The position numbers were made by a program, and so were the translations under genes. Under the pieces are notes generated by a model, which was not told the origin of the DNA, ran no database searches, and worked only from the letters and a program-made list of their open reading frames with translations. DNA of 64,000 bases from Sandaracinus amylolyticus (GTDB lineage Bacteria > Myxococcota_A > Polyangia > Polyangiales > Sandaracinaceae): assembly GCF_000737325.1 (NCBI RefSeq), contig NZ_CP011125.1, forward strand, positions 1-64,000, written 5' to 3'. This document shows, in pieces, positions 6,591-15,643 of the stretch. How positions within the stretch are numbered: the first letter of the stretch is position 1; every line of letters starts with the position of its first letter.

Positions 6591-9452
6591 ATGGGGAACG
6601 TAGGCCCCAACGGGGGTGGCAGTGGGGGTAGCAGCCTACAGCGACCCAGTGCCCCAGGCGGTCGCTCCGGCGATCGCGTGATTCCCTTCGGCAAGTACCT
6701 CTTGCTCGATCGGATCGCCGTCGGCGGCATGGCCGAGGTCTACACGGCGAAGTCGTTCGGCATCGAGGGCTTCGAGAAGATCATCGCGATCAAGCGGATT
6801 CTCCCGACGATGGCGGAGGATGAGGACTTCATCCAGATGTTCATCGACGAGGCGAAGATCGCGGGGCACCTGACGCACGCGAACATCGTCCCGATCTACG
6901 AGCTCGGGAAGATCGGCGAGTCGCACTACATCGCGATGGAGTACGTCTGGGGCAAGGATCTGCTCCAGATCATGAACCGCTTCCGCCGCATGCGGAGGCA
7001 CATGCCGCCGGTGATGGCGGCGTGGATCGCGAGCAAGATGTGCGAAGGCCTCGACTTCGCGCATCGCAAGAGGGACCGCCACGGGCGGCCGCTCAACATC
7101 ATCCATCGCGACGTGTCGCCGCAGAACTGCCTGGTCTCGTACGAGGGCCAGGTGAAGATGATCGACTTCGGCATCGCGAAGGCGGCCGCGCGCAACACGA
7201 AGACGCAGGCCGGCGTGCTGAAGGGCAAGTTCGGCTACATGAGCCCGGAGCAGGTGAAGGGCTCGGGGGTCGACCACCGCAGCGACGTGTTCGCGGTCGG
7301 CACGTGCCTTCACGAGATGCTCACGGGCGAGCGCCTCTTCGTGGGCGAGAGCGACTTCTCGACGCTCGAGAAGGTGCGCAACGCGGACGTGATCCCGCCG
7401 TCTCAGACGGTGCCGGACATGCCCGCGGAGCTCGAGCAGATCCTGCTGAAGGCGCTCGCGCGCGAGCCCGAGGAGCGCTGGCAGAGCGCGGGCGAGATGC
7501 ACGAGGCGCTGCAGATGTTCGTGGCGCGCGAGAAGCCGCCGTTCGGCACGAGCAAGCTCGCGGCGTGGATGCGCACGGCGTTCGCGCCCGAGATGACGAA
7601 GGAGAAGGGGCGCCTCGACGGGTTCGCGAAGATCGCGAAGCCCGCGAGCGTGCCGCCGCCGCCGCCGAACCGCGCGAGCGCGCCGGGCGCGGCGAAGGAT
7701 GCGATGGCGAGCACGTCGCCGGACAACCCGGCGGTGCGTCGTCCGCCTGCGCCGCCGCCGCCTGCGCGGCCGCTGCCGCCGCCGGTCGCGGTGGGCGCGC
7801 CCGTCGTGCCGCCGCCGATGAACGACGTCGACGAGGACGACGATCCGGGCGAGCTGCAGTCGGAGTCGACGATGATCTCGTCGTCGCCGTTCGACGAGAT
7901 GACCGACGGCGGCGGCGAGGAGCTGCAGGGCGCGCCGACGCAGATCTTCTTCAGCGCCGACGAGCTCGAGGAGGCGCCGAAGCCGGCGCCGCAGATGGGC
8001 GCGCCGGCGGGCGTCGTGGTGTCGCCCTCGGTCCACGTGCACCAGCCGGCAGGGATGCCGATGCCCGCGCCGGCGATGCCGGCGCCGATGCAGCGCGCGC
8101 CGAGCCTGCCTCCGGAGGAGCGGCCGACGACCGCGCCTCTGATGGACTACGGCGCGCCGCCGATGGCGCAGGGCGGTCAGCCGGCCACGGTGGTGCACGC
8201 GTCGCCGTACGGCGCGCCGCCGCCGATGGCGATGGGCGCGCCGCCGATGCCGATGGGGCAGCCGATGCCGACGGGGCATCCTATGCCGATGGGGCAGCCC
8301 ATGCCGATGGGGCAGCCGATGCCGATGGCGCAGGCGCAGCCGATGCCGATGCCGCAGACCGGGCCGACGCCTGGCTTCGCGGCGCCGCCGGCGTTCGGCG
8401 CACCCCCGCCGGCGTTCGCGCAGCCGGGGGCGGAGGCGCTCGACCCGGGGATGCGCCCGCGCTCGGCCGCGCAGGAGACGCTCGAGCTGCGATCCCCGGT
8501 GATCGCACCGAAGCGGAGCCGCGTCGCCTTGTTCGTGGGGCTCGGGGCGTTCGTGTTCGTGGCGCTCGCGGCGTCGCTCGCGGCGTTCCTGGTGTTCGGC
8601 ACCGGGCCCGCGGGAGGGACCATCGAGATCCGGACGAACCCGGCGGACGCCGGCGCGACGGTGCTCGTCGATGGCACGCCGCGCGGTCGCGCGCCGCTGC
8701 GGCTCGATCACGTCCCGTCGGGCGACCACCTGATCGAGGTGCGCGCCGACGGGTTCCAGCCGGCGACGCAGACGGTGCCGGTGAGCGACGGGACGACGGC
8801 GATGCTGCTCATCCCGCTGATGCCGGGTGGCGCGCCGGCGATCGCGGCCGTGGCGCCGCCGCCGGTCGCGCCCGCGGTGGTGCCGCCGCCGGTCGCCGCG
8901 CCGACGCCTCCGCCCGTCGCGCCGACGCCCCCGCCGACCGAGGTCGCGGTCGCGCCGACGCCTCCTCCGCCGGCCGCACCGACGCCTCCGCCGCCCGCGG
9001 TCGTGGCGCCGCCGCCCACGCCGGTCGCGACTGCACCGACGACCACGCCGCGTGAGGCCGCGACGACGACCACGCCGCGTCAGGCGACGACGTCGTCGAG
9101 CAGCGGACGGACCGAAACGGCGAGCTCGAGCGCGCGACCGGTCGCGACCGCGTCGTCGATCACGCCGCGCTCGCGCTCGGGCGAGGAGACGTCGCGCTCG
9201 TCGAGCTCGAGCTCGTCCTCGAGCGAGCGCCGCAGCTCGTCGCGCGAGCGCGGGTACCTGATGATCCAGACCCTGCCCTGGGCGCGCGTGTTCATCGACG
9301 GGCGCGACACCGGGCAGAACACGCCGGTGCGACGCATGGAGGTGCCGGCGGGATCGCACCGAATCGGGCTGCGCACGAACGACGGGCGCATGCACGAGGT
9401 GACGGTCGAGGTGCCCGCGGGCGAGACGGTGCGCATCGTGCGCCAGCTCTGA
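6591..9452 (+). CDS. Transmembrane Ser/Thr kinase with PEGA domains
   Basis: This 953-residue protein has a kinase domain at about 34-310 with VGGMAE (44-49), catalytic K68, HRDVSPQN from H172 and DFG at 192-194. A long Pro/Met-rich cytoplasmic linker (about 345-640) includes tandem MPMGQP-type repeats coded around 8225-8350. One membrane helix lies at about 645-668. Outside the membrane there is a PEGA domain (about 675-745), a Pro/Thr/Ser linker and a second PEGA-like domain ending at the C-terminus. PEGA domains are known from bacterial surface kinases, where they probably bind wall or surface material. The stop codon TGA (9450-9452) lies inside the 5-bp target duplication of the insertion sequence that follows, so the protein stays intact. 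Confidence 0.93.
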   Translation: MGNVGPNGGGSGGSSLQRPSAPGGRSGDRVIPFGKYLLLDRIAVGGMAEVYTAKSFGIEGFEKIIAIKRILPTMAEDEDFIQMFIDEAKIAGHLTHANIVPIYELGKIGESHYIAMEYVWGKDLLQIMNRFRRMRRHMPPVMAAWIASKMCEGLDFAHRKRDRHGRPLNIIHRDVSPQNCLVSYEGQVKMIDFGIAKAAARNTKTQAGVLKGKFGYMSPEQVKGSGVDHRSDVFAVGTCLHEMLTGERLFVGESDFSTLEKVRNADVIPPSQTVPDMPAELEQILLKALAREPEERWQSAGEMHEALQMFVAREKPPFGTSKLAAWMRTAFAPEMTKEKGRLDGFAKIAKPASVPPPPPNRASAPGAAKDAMASTSPDNPAVRRPPAPPPPARPLPPPVAVGAPVVPPPMNDVDEDDDPGELQSESTMISSSPFDEMTDGGGEELQGAPTQIFFSADELEEAPKPAPQMGAPAGVVVSPSVHVHQPAGMPMPAPAMPAPMQRAPSLPPEERPTTAPLMDYGAPPMAQGGQPATVVHASPYGAPPPMAMGAPPMPMGQPMPTGHPMPMGQPMPMGQPMPMAQAQPMPMPQTGPTPGFAAPPAFGAPPPAFAQPGAEALDPGMRPRSAAQETLELRSPVIAPKRSRVALFVGLGAFVFVALAASLAAFLVFGTGPAGGTIEIRTNPADAGATVLVDGTPRGRAPLRLDHVPSGDHLIEVRADGFQPATQTVPVSDGTTAMLLIPLMPGGAPAIAAVAPPPVAPAVVPPPVAAPTPPPVAPTPPPTEVAVAPTPPPPAAPTPPPPAVVAPPPTPVATAPTTTPREAATTTTPRQATTSSSSGRTETASSSARPVATASSITPRSRSGEETSRSSSSSSSSSERRSSSRERGYLMIQTLPWARVFIDGRDTGQNTPVRRMEVPAGSHRIGLRTNDGRMHEVTVEVPAGETVRIVRQL

Positions 9453-9468
9453 CTCGCCTTTCGCGCTT
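9448..9468. repeat. Left end of IS: TSD TCTGA plus inverted repeat
   Basis: TCTGA (9448-9452) is the target-site duplication and CTCGCCTTTCGCGCTT (9453-9468) is the left terminal inverted repeat. The last three bases of the duplication are the stop codon of the upstream kinase gene. Confidence 0.85.
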
Positions 9469-10872
9469 TTAATCGTCGGCGAGATCGAGTAGCCACGTGG
9501 CCCGAGTTCTTGGTTGTTGCAGCAACCGAGGGAGGGCCACGTGGCCGAAAGCAGGCTTCGCACACTTGCCGAGGTTCTGGAAGTCGTCCGTCCAGCGTTC
9601 ACGCGTCCGACGTTCGAGCGCTTCGTTGCGCTCATGCGCGGGTGGCTGCTCACCCAGCAAGCGGGCGCGGTGACCAGCGCTCTGCTCGGCGCCGGTCTCG
9701 CGGGCAGGGCGCATCACGCTGCGTTCCATCGCTTGTTCGCGGAAGCCGCTTGGGACGTCGACGAGGTCGGCACCGAGCTGCTGAAGTGGATCGTGCGGAC
9801 GTGCGCGACGCGCAGATCGCTGCAGCTCGCGATCGACGACACCGTCGTTCGGAAGAAGGGCCCGATGGTGTTCGGCCTCGGCACGTATCTCGACCCGGTG
9901 CGGTCGAGTCGACGCGTGCGGAACTTCGTGTTCGGTCACCTCTGGGTCGTGCTCGTCGCGATCGTGGAAGTTCCGTTCTCGAAGCGGCGCTGGGCCGTCC
10001 CGATCTTCTTCCGGCTCTACCGCCAGGAGCGCGACTGCACGCGCACCAACGATCCCTACGCGAAGCGCACTTCTCTCGCGCGCGAGCTGATAGATCTCGC
10101 TGCGCGCGTCGCGCCAGAACTCACCATGCACGTCTCTGCGGATGCCGCGTACTGCTGCGAGACCGTGCTTCGCGGTCTGCCGAAGAACGTCGTGGTGTAC
10201 GGCACGTTGCGAGACAACGCAGTGTTGACCGCCGCCCCGATTGCGCGTCGCGGTTGCACCGGTCGTCCGCGCGTTCGCGGAGAGCGGATGCCGACGCCTG
10301 CGCAGCTCGCGGCTGATCCGTCGCGGTGGCGGTCCACACGCGCGGCGCTCTACGGACGCACTCGAGCGCTCGCGTTCAAGCAGATGGATGCGCAGTGGTA
10401 CCAGGGCCGTGGTCCCGAGCTGATGCGCGTGGTCGTCGTGCGCCTGAGCGCCGGTAAGCTCAAGCACCGCGTCTACTTCTGCACCGATCCGACTCGGACT
10501 CCCGCCGACATCGTCGAGCGGTACACCGCTCGATGGCAGATCGAGGTCTGCTTCCGCGACCTGAAGCAGCACCTCGGATTCGGCGCGTCGCCGGCATGGT
10601 CGCGGCGAGCAGTCGAGCGTGTGACGCCCTTCGCTGGCTTCGTCTACTCGATCGTCGTGATGTGGGCACGACTGTCGCTGCGACGGCCCGAACGCGCTCC
10701 ACAGATCCGACGACCGTGGTACCGCGACAAGGTCGGCTTGAGCTTCGCCGACCTGCTTCACATCGCGCGGACGGACCTTTTGGATCCAGCCGCGCGCACG
10801 CAGCTCGCGAGAAACTCGCCGGTGAGCGACCGGTCGCGCTCGTTTGCAGCTGCATGAAGCGCGAAAGGCGAG
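9453..10872 (+). mobile_element. Complete insertion sequence, 1420 bp, DDE transposase
   Basis: The element is bounded by perfect 16-bp inverted repeats (9453-9468 and 10857-10872) and flanked by TCTGA on both sides (9448-9452 and 10873-10877). It carries a single full-length transposase gene. Near its left end a palindromic GCCACGTGGC occurs twice (about 9492-9501 and 9537-9546), possibly a transposase or regulator binding site. Intact ends, an intact duplication and an open gene indicate a recent insertion. The transposase resembles the IS4/IS701 superfamily, but the exact family needs comparison with ISfinder. Confidence 0.9.
9541..10857 (+). CDS. IS4/IS701-like DDE transposase
   Basis: The protein has 438 residues from GTG 9541. 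I prefer this start over the upstream TTG at 9514 because GGGAGG precedes it at good spacing. The acidic triad is readable: IDDT (D99/D100), SADAAY (D201) and the C-terminal block YTARWQIEVCFRDLKQ with E335, which matches the Y-R-W-x-IE-x-F-x-D-x-K signature of IS4-superfamily transposases. The length is normal and there is no internal stop. The stop codon overlaps the first base of the right inverted repeat. Base composition is somewhat less GC-rich than neighbouring genes, consistent with a mobile origin. Confidence 0.92.
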   Translation: MAESRLRTLAEVLEVVRPAFTRPTFERFVALMRGWLLTQQAGAVTSALLGAGLAGRAHHAAFHRLFAEAAWDVDEVGTELLKWIVRTCATRRSLQLAIDDTVVRKKGPMVFGLGTYLDPVRSSRRVRNFVFGHLWVVLVAIVEVPFSKRRWAVPIFFRLYRQERDCTRTNDPYAKRTSLARELIDLAARVAPELTMHVSADAAYCCETVLRGLPKNVVVYGTLRDNAVLTAAPIARRGCTGRPRVRGERMPTPAQLAADPSRWRSTRAALYGRTRALAFKQMDAQWYQGRGPELMRVVVVRLSAGKLKHRVYFCTDPTRTPADIVERYTARWQIEVCFRDLKQHLGFGASPAWSRRAVERVTPFAGFVYSIVVMWARLSLRRPERAPQIRRPWYRDKVGLSFADLLHIARTDLLDPAARTQLARNSPVSDRSRSFAAA

Positions 10873-10877
10873 TCTGA
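10857..10877. repeat. Right end of IS: inverted repeat plus TSD TCTGA
   Basis: AAGCGCGAAAGGCGAG (10857-10872) is the exact reverse complement of the left end, and is followed by the second copy of the target duplication TCTGA (10873-10877). Confidence 0.85.
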
Positions 10878-10898
10878 TTATGAGATGCGCGCGCGCGC

Positions 10899-11501
10899 TC
10901 AGCGCGTGTGACCGATCCCGACGGCGCGCACGACGAGCCGACCGTCGGCGTCGAGCGGCTCGAGCGCTCGCGTGTCGCTGCGGAACGCGTCGCGATGCGT
11001 GTCGCGACCGGGGCAGAGCGCGAGGCACACGCCGAGATCGATCTCGACCCAGAGGCGCTGCTCGGCGTCGAGCGGCGCAGGCTCGTCGAGCGCGAGCGAG
11101 AGCGTGCCCGGCGCGTCCGCGTGCACGTCGCGATCGAGGACCACGAGCGCGCTCGCGTCGAGCGTCTCGCCCTCGCTCACGAGGACGCGCACTCGATGGG
11201 CGCGGGACGCGTCGCATCCGTCGCGCTCCGCGAGCTCGTACTCGACGTGGGTCACCTCGAACGGCACGTGCACCGGGTACAGCGCGACGACGGCCGTGGT
11301 CGACGTCGTGCCCACGGGCGCGCTCACGATCGACGGGTGCTCGCAGCCCGCGCGGCCGATCGTCGCGTGCGTCGGCGTGGTGCCTCCGTCGGGGTCGAGC
11401 GGCATCGACGCGTCGCCCGCTGCGTGCACGCGCGTGTCGCACGCCGCGAGCACGATCGTGGACGCGATGAGACCGAAGCAGCGGAGCCGATCGGAGCGCA
11501 T
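10899..11501 (-). CDS. Hypothetical lipoprotein (200 aa)
   Basis: The start at ATG 11501 gives MRSDRLRCFGLIASTIVLAAC, a lipoprotein signal with lipobox LAAC. A longer frame reaches further upstream but would bury the signal. The mature protein starts DTRVHAAGDASMPLDPDGG, an Asp/Gly-rich spacer common in this window's lipoproteins, then forms a beta-rich domain of about 140 residues with paired cysteines (GCEHPS, DGCDASR, GVCLALC). I recognise no family. It is likely anchored in the outer membrane or periplasmic face. It lies between the insertion sequence and aroE, on the same strand as aroE but separated from it by 175 nt. Confidence 0.8.
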   Translation of the reverse strand: MRSDRLRCFGLIASTIVLAACDTRVHAAGDASMPLDPDGGTTPTHATIGRAGCEHPSIVSAPVGTTSTTAVVALYPVHVPFEVTHVEYELAERDGCDASRAHRVRVLVSEGETLDASALVVLDRDVHADAPGTLSLALDEPAPLDAEQRLWVEIDLGVCLALCPGRDTHRDAFRSDTRALEPLDADGRLVVRAVGIGHTR

Positions 11502-11676
11502 GGGCGCGGTCGCGCTCTGCAGGCGGTGGGCCAGCACGAAACCGGCGATTTCGCCGATGTACGCGCTCGGTCGTGCACAGCGTGGCGCACTCGTGCAGTG
11601 CACGCCGTGACGTCGGCTCACGCTCGCGACGGAGGCGCGTGCGCCGAGCCCATGGGCTGCCCACTGGGCCTGTGCA

Positions 11677-12510
11677 TCAGCGCGCGGCGAGCGCGCGCTC
11701 GAGCGCGGCGCGCATGATCGCGACGGGCGCCGTGCGGCCGGTCCATCGCTCGAGCGCGAGCGCGCCCTGGTGCACGAGCATGCCGAGCCCGTCGACGGTG
11801 CGGAGCCCGTGGGCCTCGGCGGCCGCGAGGACCGCGGTCACGCGCGGTCGGTACACGAGATCGATCACCGCTGCGCCGCGCGGCATCGTCGCGAACGGCA
11901 GCGCGCCCGCGAGCTCGCGTCCCGCGTCGGTGTGCAGCGTCGCGCTCGAGGCCTGCACGAGCAGGTCGCAGTCGACGAGCAGGCGCGGTGCATCGAGCGC
12001 GCACGCGTCGATCGCGCCTCCGAGGTCGCGCGCGATCGACTCGGCCTGCGCGGGACGTCGCGCCGCGATGGTGATCGAGCGCGCGCCGGCCTGCGCGATG
12101 CCGTACGCCGCTGCGCGCGCCGCGCCGCCCGCGCCGACGATCACCACGCGCGCGCCCGCGAGCGCGACGCCGGCCTCCTCGAGCGAGCGCACGAGCCCGC
12201 GCGCGTCGGTGTTCGTGCCGATGACGCGCGCGCCCTCGCGCACGACCGTGTTCACCGCGCCGACCGCGCGCGCCGCGTCGTCGATCGCGTCGAGGTGCGC
12301 GACGATCGTCTCCTTGTGCGGCAGCGTGACGTTGAAGCCGAGCGCTCCGATCGCGCGCAGCCCGCGCACCGCGTCTCCGAGCGCGTCGGGCGCGACGTCG
12401 AACGCGAGGTACGCCGCGTCGATCCCGAGCGCCTCGATGGCGGCGCCGTGCATCGCCGGGGAGAGCGAGTGATGGATGGGATGCCCGATCACCGCGAGCA
12501 GCTGCTTCAC
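11677..12510 (-). CDS. aroE: Shikimate dehydrogenase (NADP+)
   Basis: The 277-residue protein has the AroE layout. The substrate-binding SLSP is at 15-18, the catalytic lysine lies in NVTLPHKE (K66) and the partner aspartate in GTNTD (D102). A Rossmann loop GAGGAA (126-131) is followed by a basic patch AARR that fits NADPH. The C-terminal MLVHQGALALERWTG is the usual family motif. It reduces 3-dehydroshikimate to shikimate in aromatic amino-acid synthesis. The GTG start (12510) follows GGAGGA and overlaps the xseA stop as GTGA, so the two genes are translationally coupled. Confidence 0.95.
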   Translation of the reverse strand: MKQLLAVIGHPIHHSLSPAMHGAAIEALGIDAAYLAFDVAPDALGDAVRGLRAIGALGFNVTLPHKETIVAHLDAIDDAARAVGAVNTVVREGARVIGTNTDARGLVRSLEEAGVALAGARVVIVGAGGAARAAAYGIAQAGARSITIAARRPAQAESIARDLGGAIDACALDAPRLLVDCDLLVQASSATLHTDAGRELAGALPFATMPRGAAVIDLVYRPRVTAVLAAAEAHGLRTVDGLGMLVHQGALALERWTGRTAPVAIMRAALERALAAR

Positions 12511-13958
12511 GCGTCCTCCTCGTCGCGAACGCGCTCGACGACGGTCTCGATCGTTCCTTCGTGCACGCGGATCGACACACGGTCGCCGGGCGCGGCATCG
12601 CGCGCGCGCACCAGCGCGGCACCGCTCGGCTGGTGCAGCGCGATCGCGTAGCCACGCGCGAGGATCCCGAGCGGCGAGAGCGCGTCGAGCGTGCCGACGA
12701 GCCGCGCGAGGCGCTCGCGCGGCGTGCGCACCATCGCGGGGCCGAGCGCGCGCACGCGGCGATCGTGATCGACGATCGTGCGGCGCGCGTCGTCGAGCCG
12801 CGCGCGCATCGCGCGCACCAAGCGCGCTTCGAGCGCGACCAGCCGATCCCGATCGCGCGAGAGCCGCGCCCGCGGCTCGTGCACCGCGAGCCGCGCCCGC
12901 AGCCGATCGAGCGCGCGGTGCGCATCGCCGAGCCGGCGCGCGATCGATCGCTCGAGCGACGCGTGCAGCGCCGCGAGCGACTGCCGCGGGGCCGCGATGC
13001 GACGCCGCGGATCGTGGATGCGCCGCAAGAGCCGCTCGATGCGGAGCCGCTCGCGCTGCACGCGTTGATCGAGCGCGCGGGCGAGCGCGCGCTCGAGCCC
13101 TTCGAGTTCGGCGCGCAGCTGCACCGCGTCGGGCACCACGATCTCCGCGGCGTTCGAGGGCGTCGCGGCGCGCACGTCGGCGACGAGATCGACGATCGTC
13201 ACGTCGACCTCGTGGCCCACGCCGCTCACGGTGGGCACGCGACACGACGCGACTGCGCGCGCCACGCGCTCGTCGTCGTACGCCGAGAGATCCTCCGACG
13301 CGCCCCCGCCGCGCGCGACGATGACCACGTCGAGGTCCGGCACGTGCTGGATGCCGCGGATCGCGCGCACGATCGAGAGCGGCGCGTCGGGCCCCTGCAC
13401 CTGACAGTGCGCGAGCACGAGCCGCACGCCCATGCGCGCGCTCGCGACGCGCACGACGTCGTGGATCGCGGCGCCGTCGCGGCTCGTGACGATGCCGACC
13501 ACGCGCGGCACGCGCGGCAGCTTTCGTTTGCGCGTGGGATCGAAGAGCCCTTCGCTCGCGAGCTTCTGCTTGAGGCGCGCGACCTCGGCCGCGCGATCGC
13601 CTTCGCCCGCGGGCAGCGCGACACGTGCGACGAGCTGGAACGTGCCGCGCGCCTCGTAGATCGTGAGCCCGCAGCGCAGCCGCACGCGCGCGCCGTTCTC
13701 GAGGCGCGCCCGCGCGCGGCTCGCGTCGTTGCGGTACATGACGCCACGCACCTGCGCCGGCATCTCCGCGTCGCAGAGCGTGAAGTACACGTGACCGCTC
13801 GCGGGGCGCGAGACGTCGGCGAGCTCTCCTTCGACCCACACGTCGCGGAACTGGTCCTCCATCACGAACCGCGCGACGCGGTTGAGCTCCGCGACACGAA
13901 GCACGCGCGGCGCGTGCTCCGCCGATCGAGTCCACCCGGGGATGGGATCCTGCGCCAT
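12507..13958 (-). CDS. xseA: Exodeoxyribonuclease VII large subunit
   Basis: This 483-residue protein begins with an OB-fold nucleic-acid binding domain (about 20-115, [19 protein letters not shown] and SGHVYFTL). The catalytic XseA domain follows with [33 protein letters not shown] and [12 protein letters not shown] long Arg-rich coiled-coil region comes next, and the C-terminal strand is [15 protein letters not shown]. With the small subunit XseB it degrades single-stranded DNA to short oligonucleotides. No xseB is visible nearby on this strand; the next gene downstream, coupled through a GTGA overlap, is aroE. The ATG at 13958 is the best start. Confidence 0.95.
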   Translation of the reverse strand: MAQDPIPGWTRSAEHAPRVLRVAELNRVARFVMEDQFRDVWVEGELADVSRPASGHVYFTLCDAEMPAQVRGVMYRNDASRARARLENGARVRLRCGLTIYEARGTFQLVARVALPAGEGDRAAEVARLKQKLASEGLFDPTRKRKLPRVPRVVGIVTSRDGAAIHDVVRVASARMGVRLVLAHCQVQGPDAPLSIVRAIRGIQHVPDLDVVIVARGGGASEDLSAYDDERVARAVASCRVPTVSGVGHEVDVTIVDLVADVRAATPSNAAEIVVPDAVQLRAELEGLERALARALDQRVQRERLRIERLLRRIHDPRRRIAAPRQSLAALHASLERSIARRLGDAHRALDRLRARLAVHEPRARLSRDRDRLVALEARLVRAMRARLDDARRTIVDHDRRVRALGPAMVRTPRERLARLVGTLDALSPLGILARGYAIALHQPSGAALVRARDAAPGDRVSIRVHEGTIETVVERVRDEEDA

Positions 13959-14028
13959 CGCTCGCGCGTTCGTACCACGCCGTCGCGACCGTGACCCGAT
14001 CGACGTCGGGCGCGCCTCTCTCCTCGCG

Positions 14029-14829
14029 ATGGCGAGGATCTCGCGGACGGTGATCGCGGCGCTGGCGCTCTGCATCGGGTGCTCCGAGCCCACCACGGAC
14101 GACGACGACGCAGGGGCGATCACGCAGGGCCCCGACGCGCGCACCACGATGCCGCGCGATGGCGGCGGTGGGGCGCGCTGCGATCGCCTGGTCGCGACGG
14201 TGCGCGACTTCCGCGAGGACCACGTCGACTTCGAGAACCACGCCTATCAGGTCGGCGACTCGCGCGTCGCGCGCACCGGGCTCGTCGCCGATCGCCTCGA
14301 CGACGAAGGCAAGCCGGTGCACGCCGCGCCCGGCGCGACGGTGATGACCGCGGGGCCCGATGCGTTCCGCGAGTGGTATCGCGACGTCGACGGGACCAAC
14401 CAGCGCTTCACGGTCGAGCTGCCGCTGAGCGCGACCGGCGACGGGCGATGGGTGTTCGACAGCAACGCGTTCTTCCCGGTCGACGGACGCGGGTTCGGCG
14501 ACGGCACCTACTACGAGGGCGGCGTCGCGGTGACCCACAACTTCCACTTCACGACCGAGCTGCACACGCGCTTCCGCTATCGCGGCGGCGAGCGGCTCAC
14601 GTTCCGCGGCGACGACGATCTCTGGATCTTCGTCGAGGGCCAGCTGGTGCTCGATCTCGGTGGGCTGCACGAGCCGGTCGAGGGCACGATCGACTTCGAC
14701 GCGATCGCGCCGCGACTCGGGCTCGTGCCGGGCGGCGAGTACCGCTTCGAGCTCTTCCACGCCGAGCGTCACTCGACCGGATCGAACTTCCGCATCGAGA
14801 CGTCGATCGAGTGCTTCACGCTGATCTGA
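14029..14829 (+). CDS. Lipoprotein with fibro-slime/PA14-like domain
   Basis: The start [18 protein letters not shown] gives a lipobox ending at Cys. A short Asp-rich spacer follows, then one domain of about 210 residues. Its features are typical of the fibro-slime domain: [13 protein letters not shown] near the start, the aromatic block [38 protein letters not shown], then [19 protein letters not shown] and [20 protein letters not shown]. The DDDLWIF/LVLDLGG core resembles the PA14 beta-barrel calcium and sugar-binding fold. Its role is probably adhesive or extracellular-matrix related. It is divergent from xseA across 70 nt and has no operon partner. Confidence 0.85.
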   Translation: MARISRTVIAALALCIGCSEPTTDDDDAGAITQGPDARTTMPRDGGGGARCDRLVATVRDFREDHVDFENHAYQVGDSRVARTGLVADRLDDEGKPVHAAPGATVMTAGPDAFREWYRDVDGTNQRFTVELPLSATGDGRWVFDSNAFFPVDGRGFGDGTYYEGGVAVTHNFHFTTELHTRFRYRGGERLTFRGDDDLWIFVEGQLVLDLGGLHEPVEGTIDFDAIAPRLGLVPGGEYRFELFHAERHSTGSNFRIETSIECFTLI

Positions 14830-14871
14830 CGCGGCTCGACCCCTCGTCGCGTCGCGCGGCCGCTTCGTGCG

Positions 14872-15501
14872 ATGCTCGATCGCGTGTCCGACGACGCGTT
14901 CGAGCGCGAGCATCTCGGCGGCGCGCAGGCCCTCCATCGCGAGCGCATCGCGTCGCGGCCCACGTTCGCCACGCTCGCCGGGATCTCGGGGACGCTCGGC
15001 GTGTTCGCGACGATCGGCATCGCGGCGGGCGTGTCGGGTGACTGGCAGGGGCTCGTCGCCGGCGGCGCGATGGGCGCGCTCGCGGGGTTCCTCGGGCTGA
15101 TGAGCATCACGCACTCGGTGCTGCGCGTGATCGTCACCGCGCGCGAGGTCGTGCTGCACGTCGGCTTCCAGGAGCGCCGCATCGCGCTCGCGTCGATCAC
15201 GCGCGCGGTCCCCGCGACGTACGACGACGAGCATCGTGCCCGCATGCTGCGCGAGGGCAGCGGCGACTTCGCGACGATCACGCCGGAGCGCAAGCTGGTG
15301 CGCATCGAGTACACCGACGCGAGCGGCGCGGCGAAGGCCGCGTACGTGGGATCGCTGCAGCCCGAGGTGCTGGTCGAGGCGATCGATCGCGCGCGCGGCG
15401 CGACGAAGGGACCGCGGGTGCGCGTCGCGGCGGATGCGCCGGCGCACGAGCTCGAAGAGGACGCGTCGCCCGCGTCGCGATCGCGCGAGCAGCGTCGCTG
15501 A
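14872..15501 (+). CDS. Membrane protein with two helices and a PH-like domain
   Basis: The 209-residue protein has a short soluble start, two hydrophobic segments at about 33-57 and 62-85 (FATLAGISGTLGVFATIGIA; LVAGGAMGALAGFLGLM), then a strand-rich cytoplasmic domain (VREVVLHVGFQERRIALASI... and KLVRIEYTDASG) that looks like the bacterial PH-like domains of membrane proteins. The tail is Asp/Glu/Ser-rich. No enzymatic motif is seen. The start at ATG 14872 lies 42 nt after the fibro-slime gene, so the two may share a transcript. Confidence 0.75.
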   Translation: MLDRVSDDAFEREHLGGAQALHRERIASRPTFATLAGISGTLGVFATIGIAAGVSGDWQGLVAGGAMGALAGFLGLMSITHSVLRVIVTAREVVLHVGFQERRIALASITRAVPATYDDEHRARMLREGSGDFATITPERKLVRIEYTDASGAAKAAYVGSLQPEVLVEAIDRARGATKGPRVRVAADAPAHELEEDASPASRSREQRR

Positions 15502-15643
15502 GCGCGCGCCGAGGACGCGAGGCCCCACCTCGCACGCCCGGAGCGGAGCACGCGCCGCGCGGCGCGGTGCGCGCGGGAGTGCCCACGAATGCCGGGAATT
15601 CGCGCGGCACGCGGCGTGCGGAGCGGCCCCTGCCGTGGGCACG

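Noticed and set aside
6591-10877. Kinase gene split by the insertion sequence
   Set aside because: The kinase stop is retained in the target duplication and no kinase coding continues beyond the right end.
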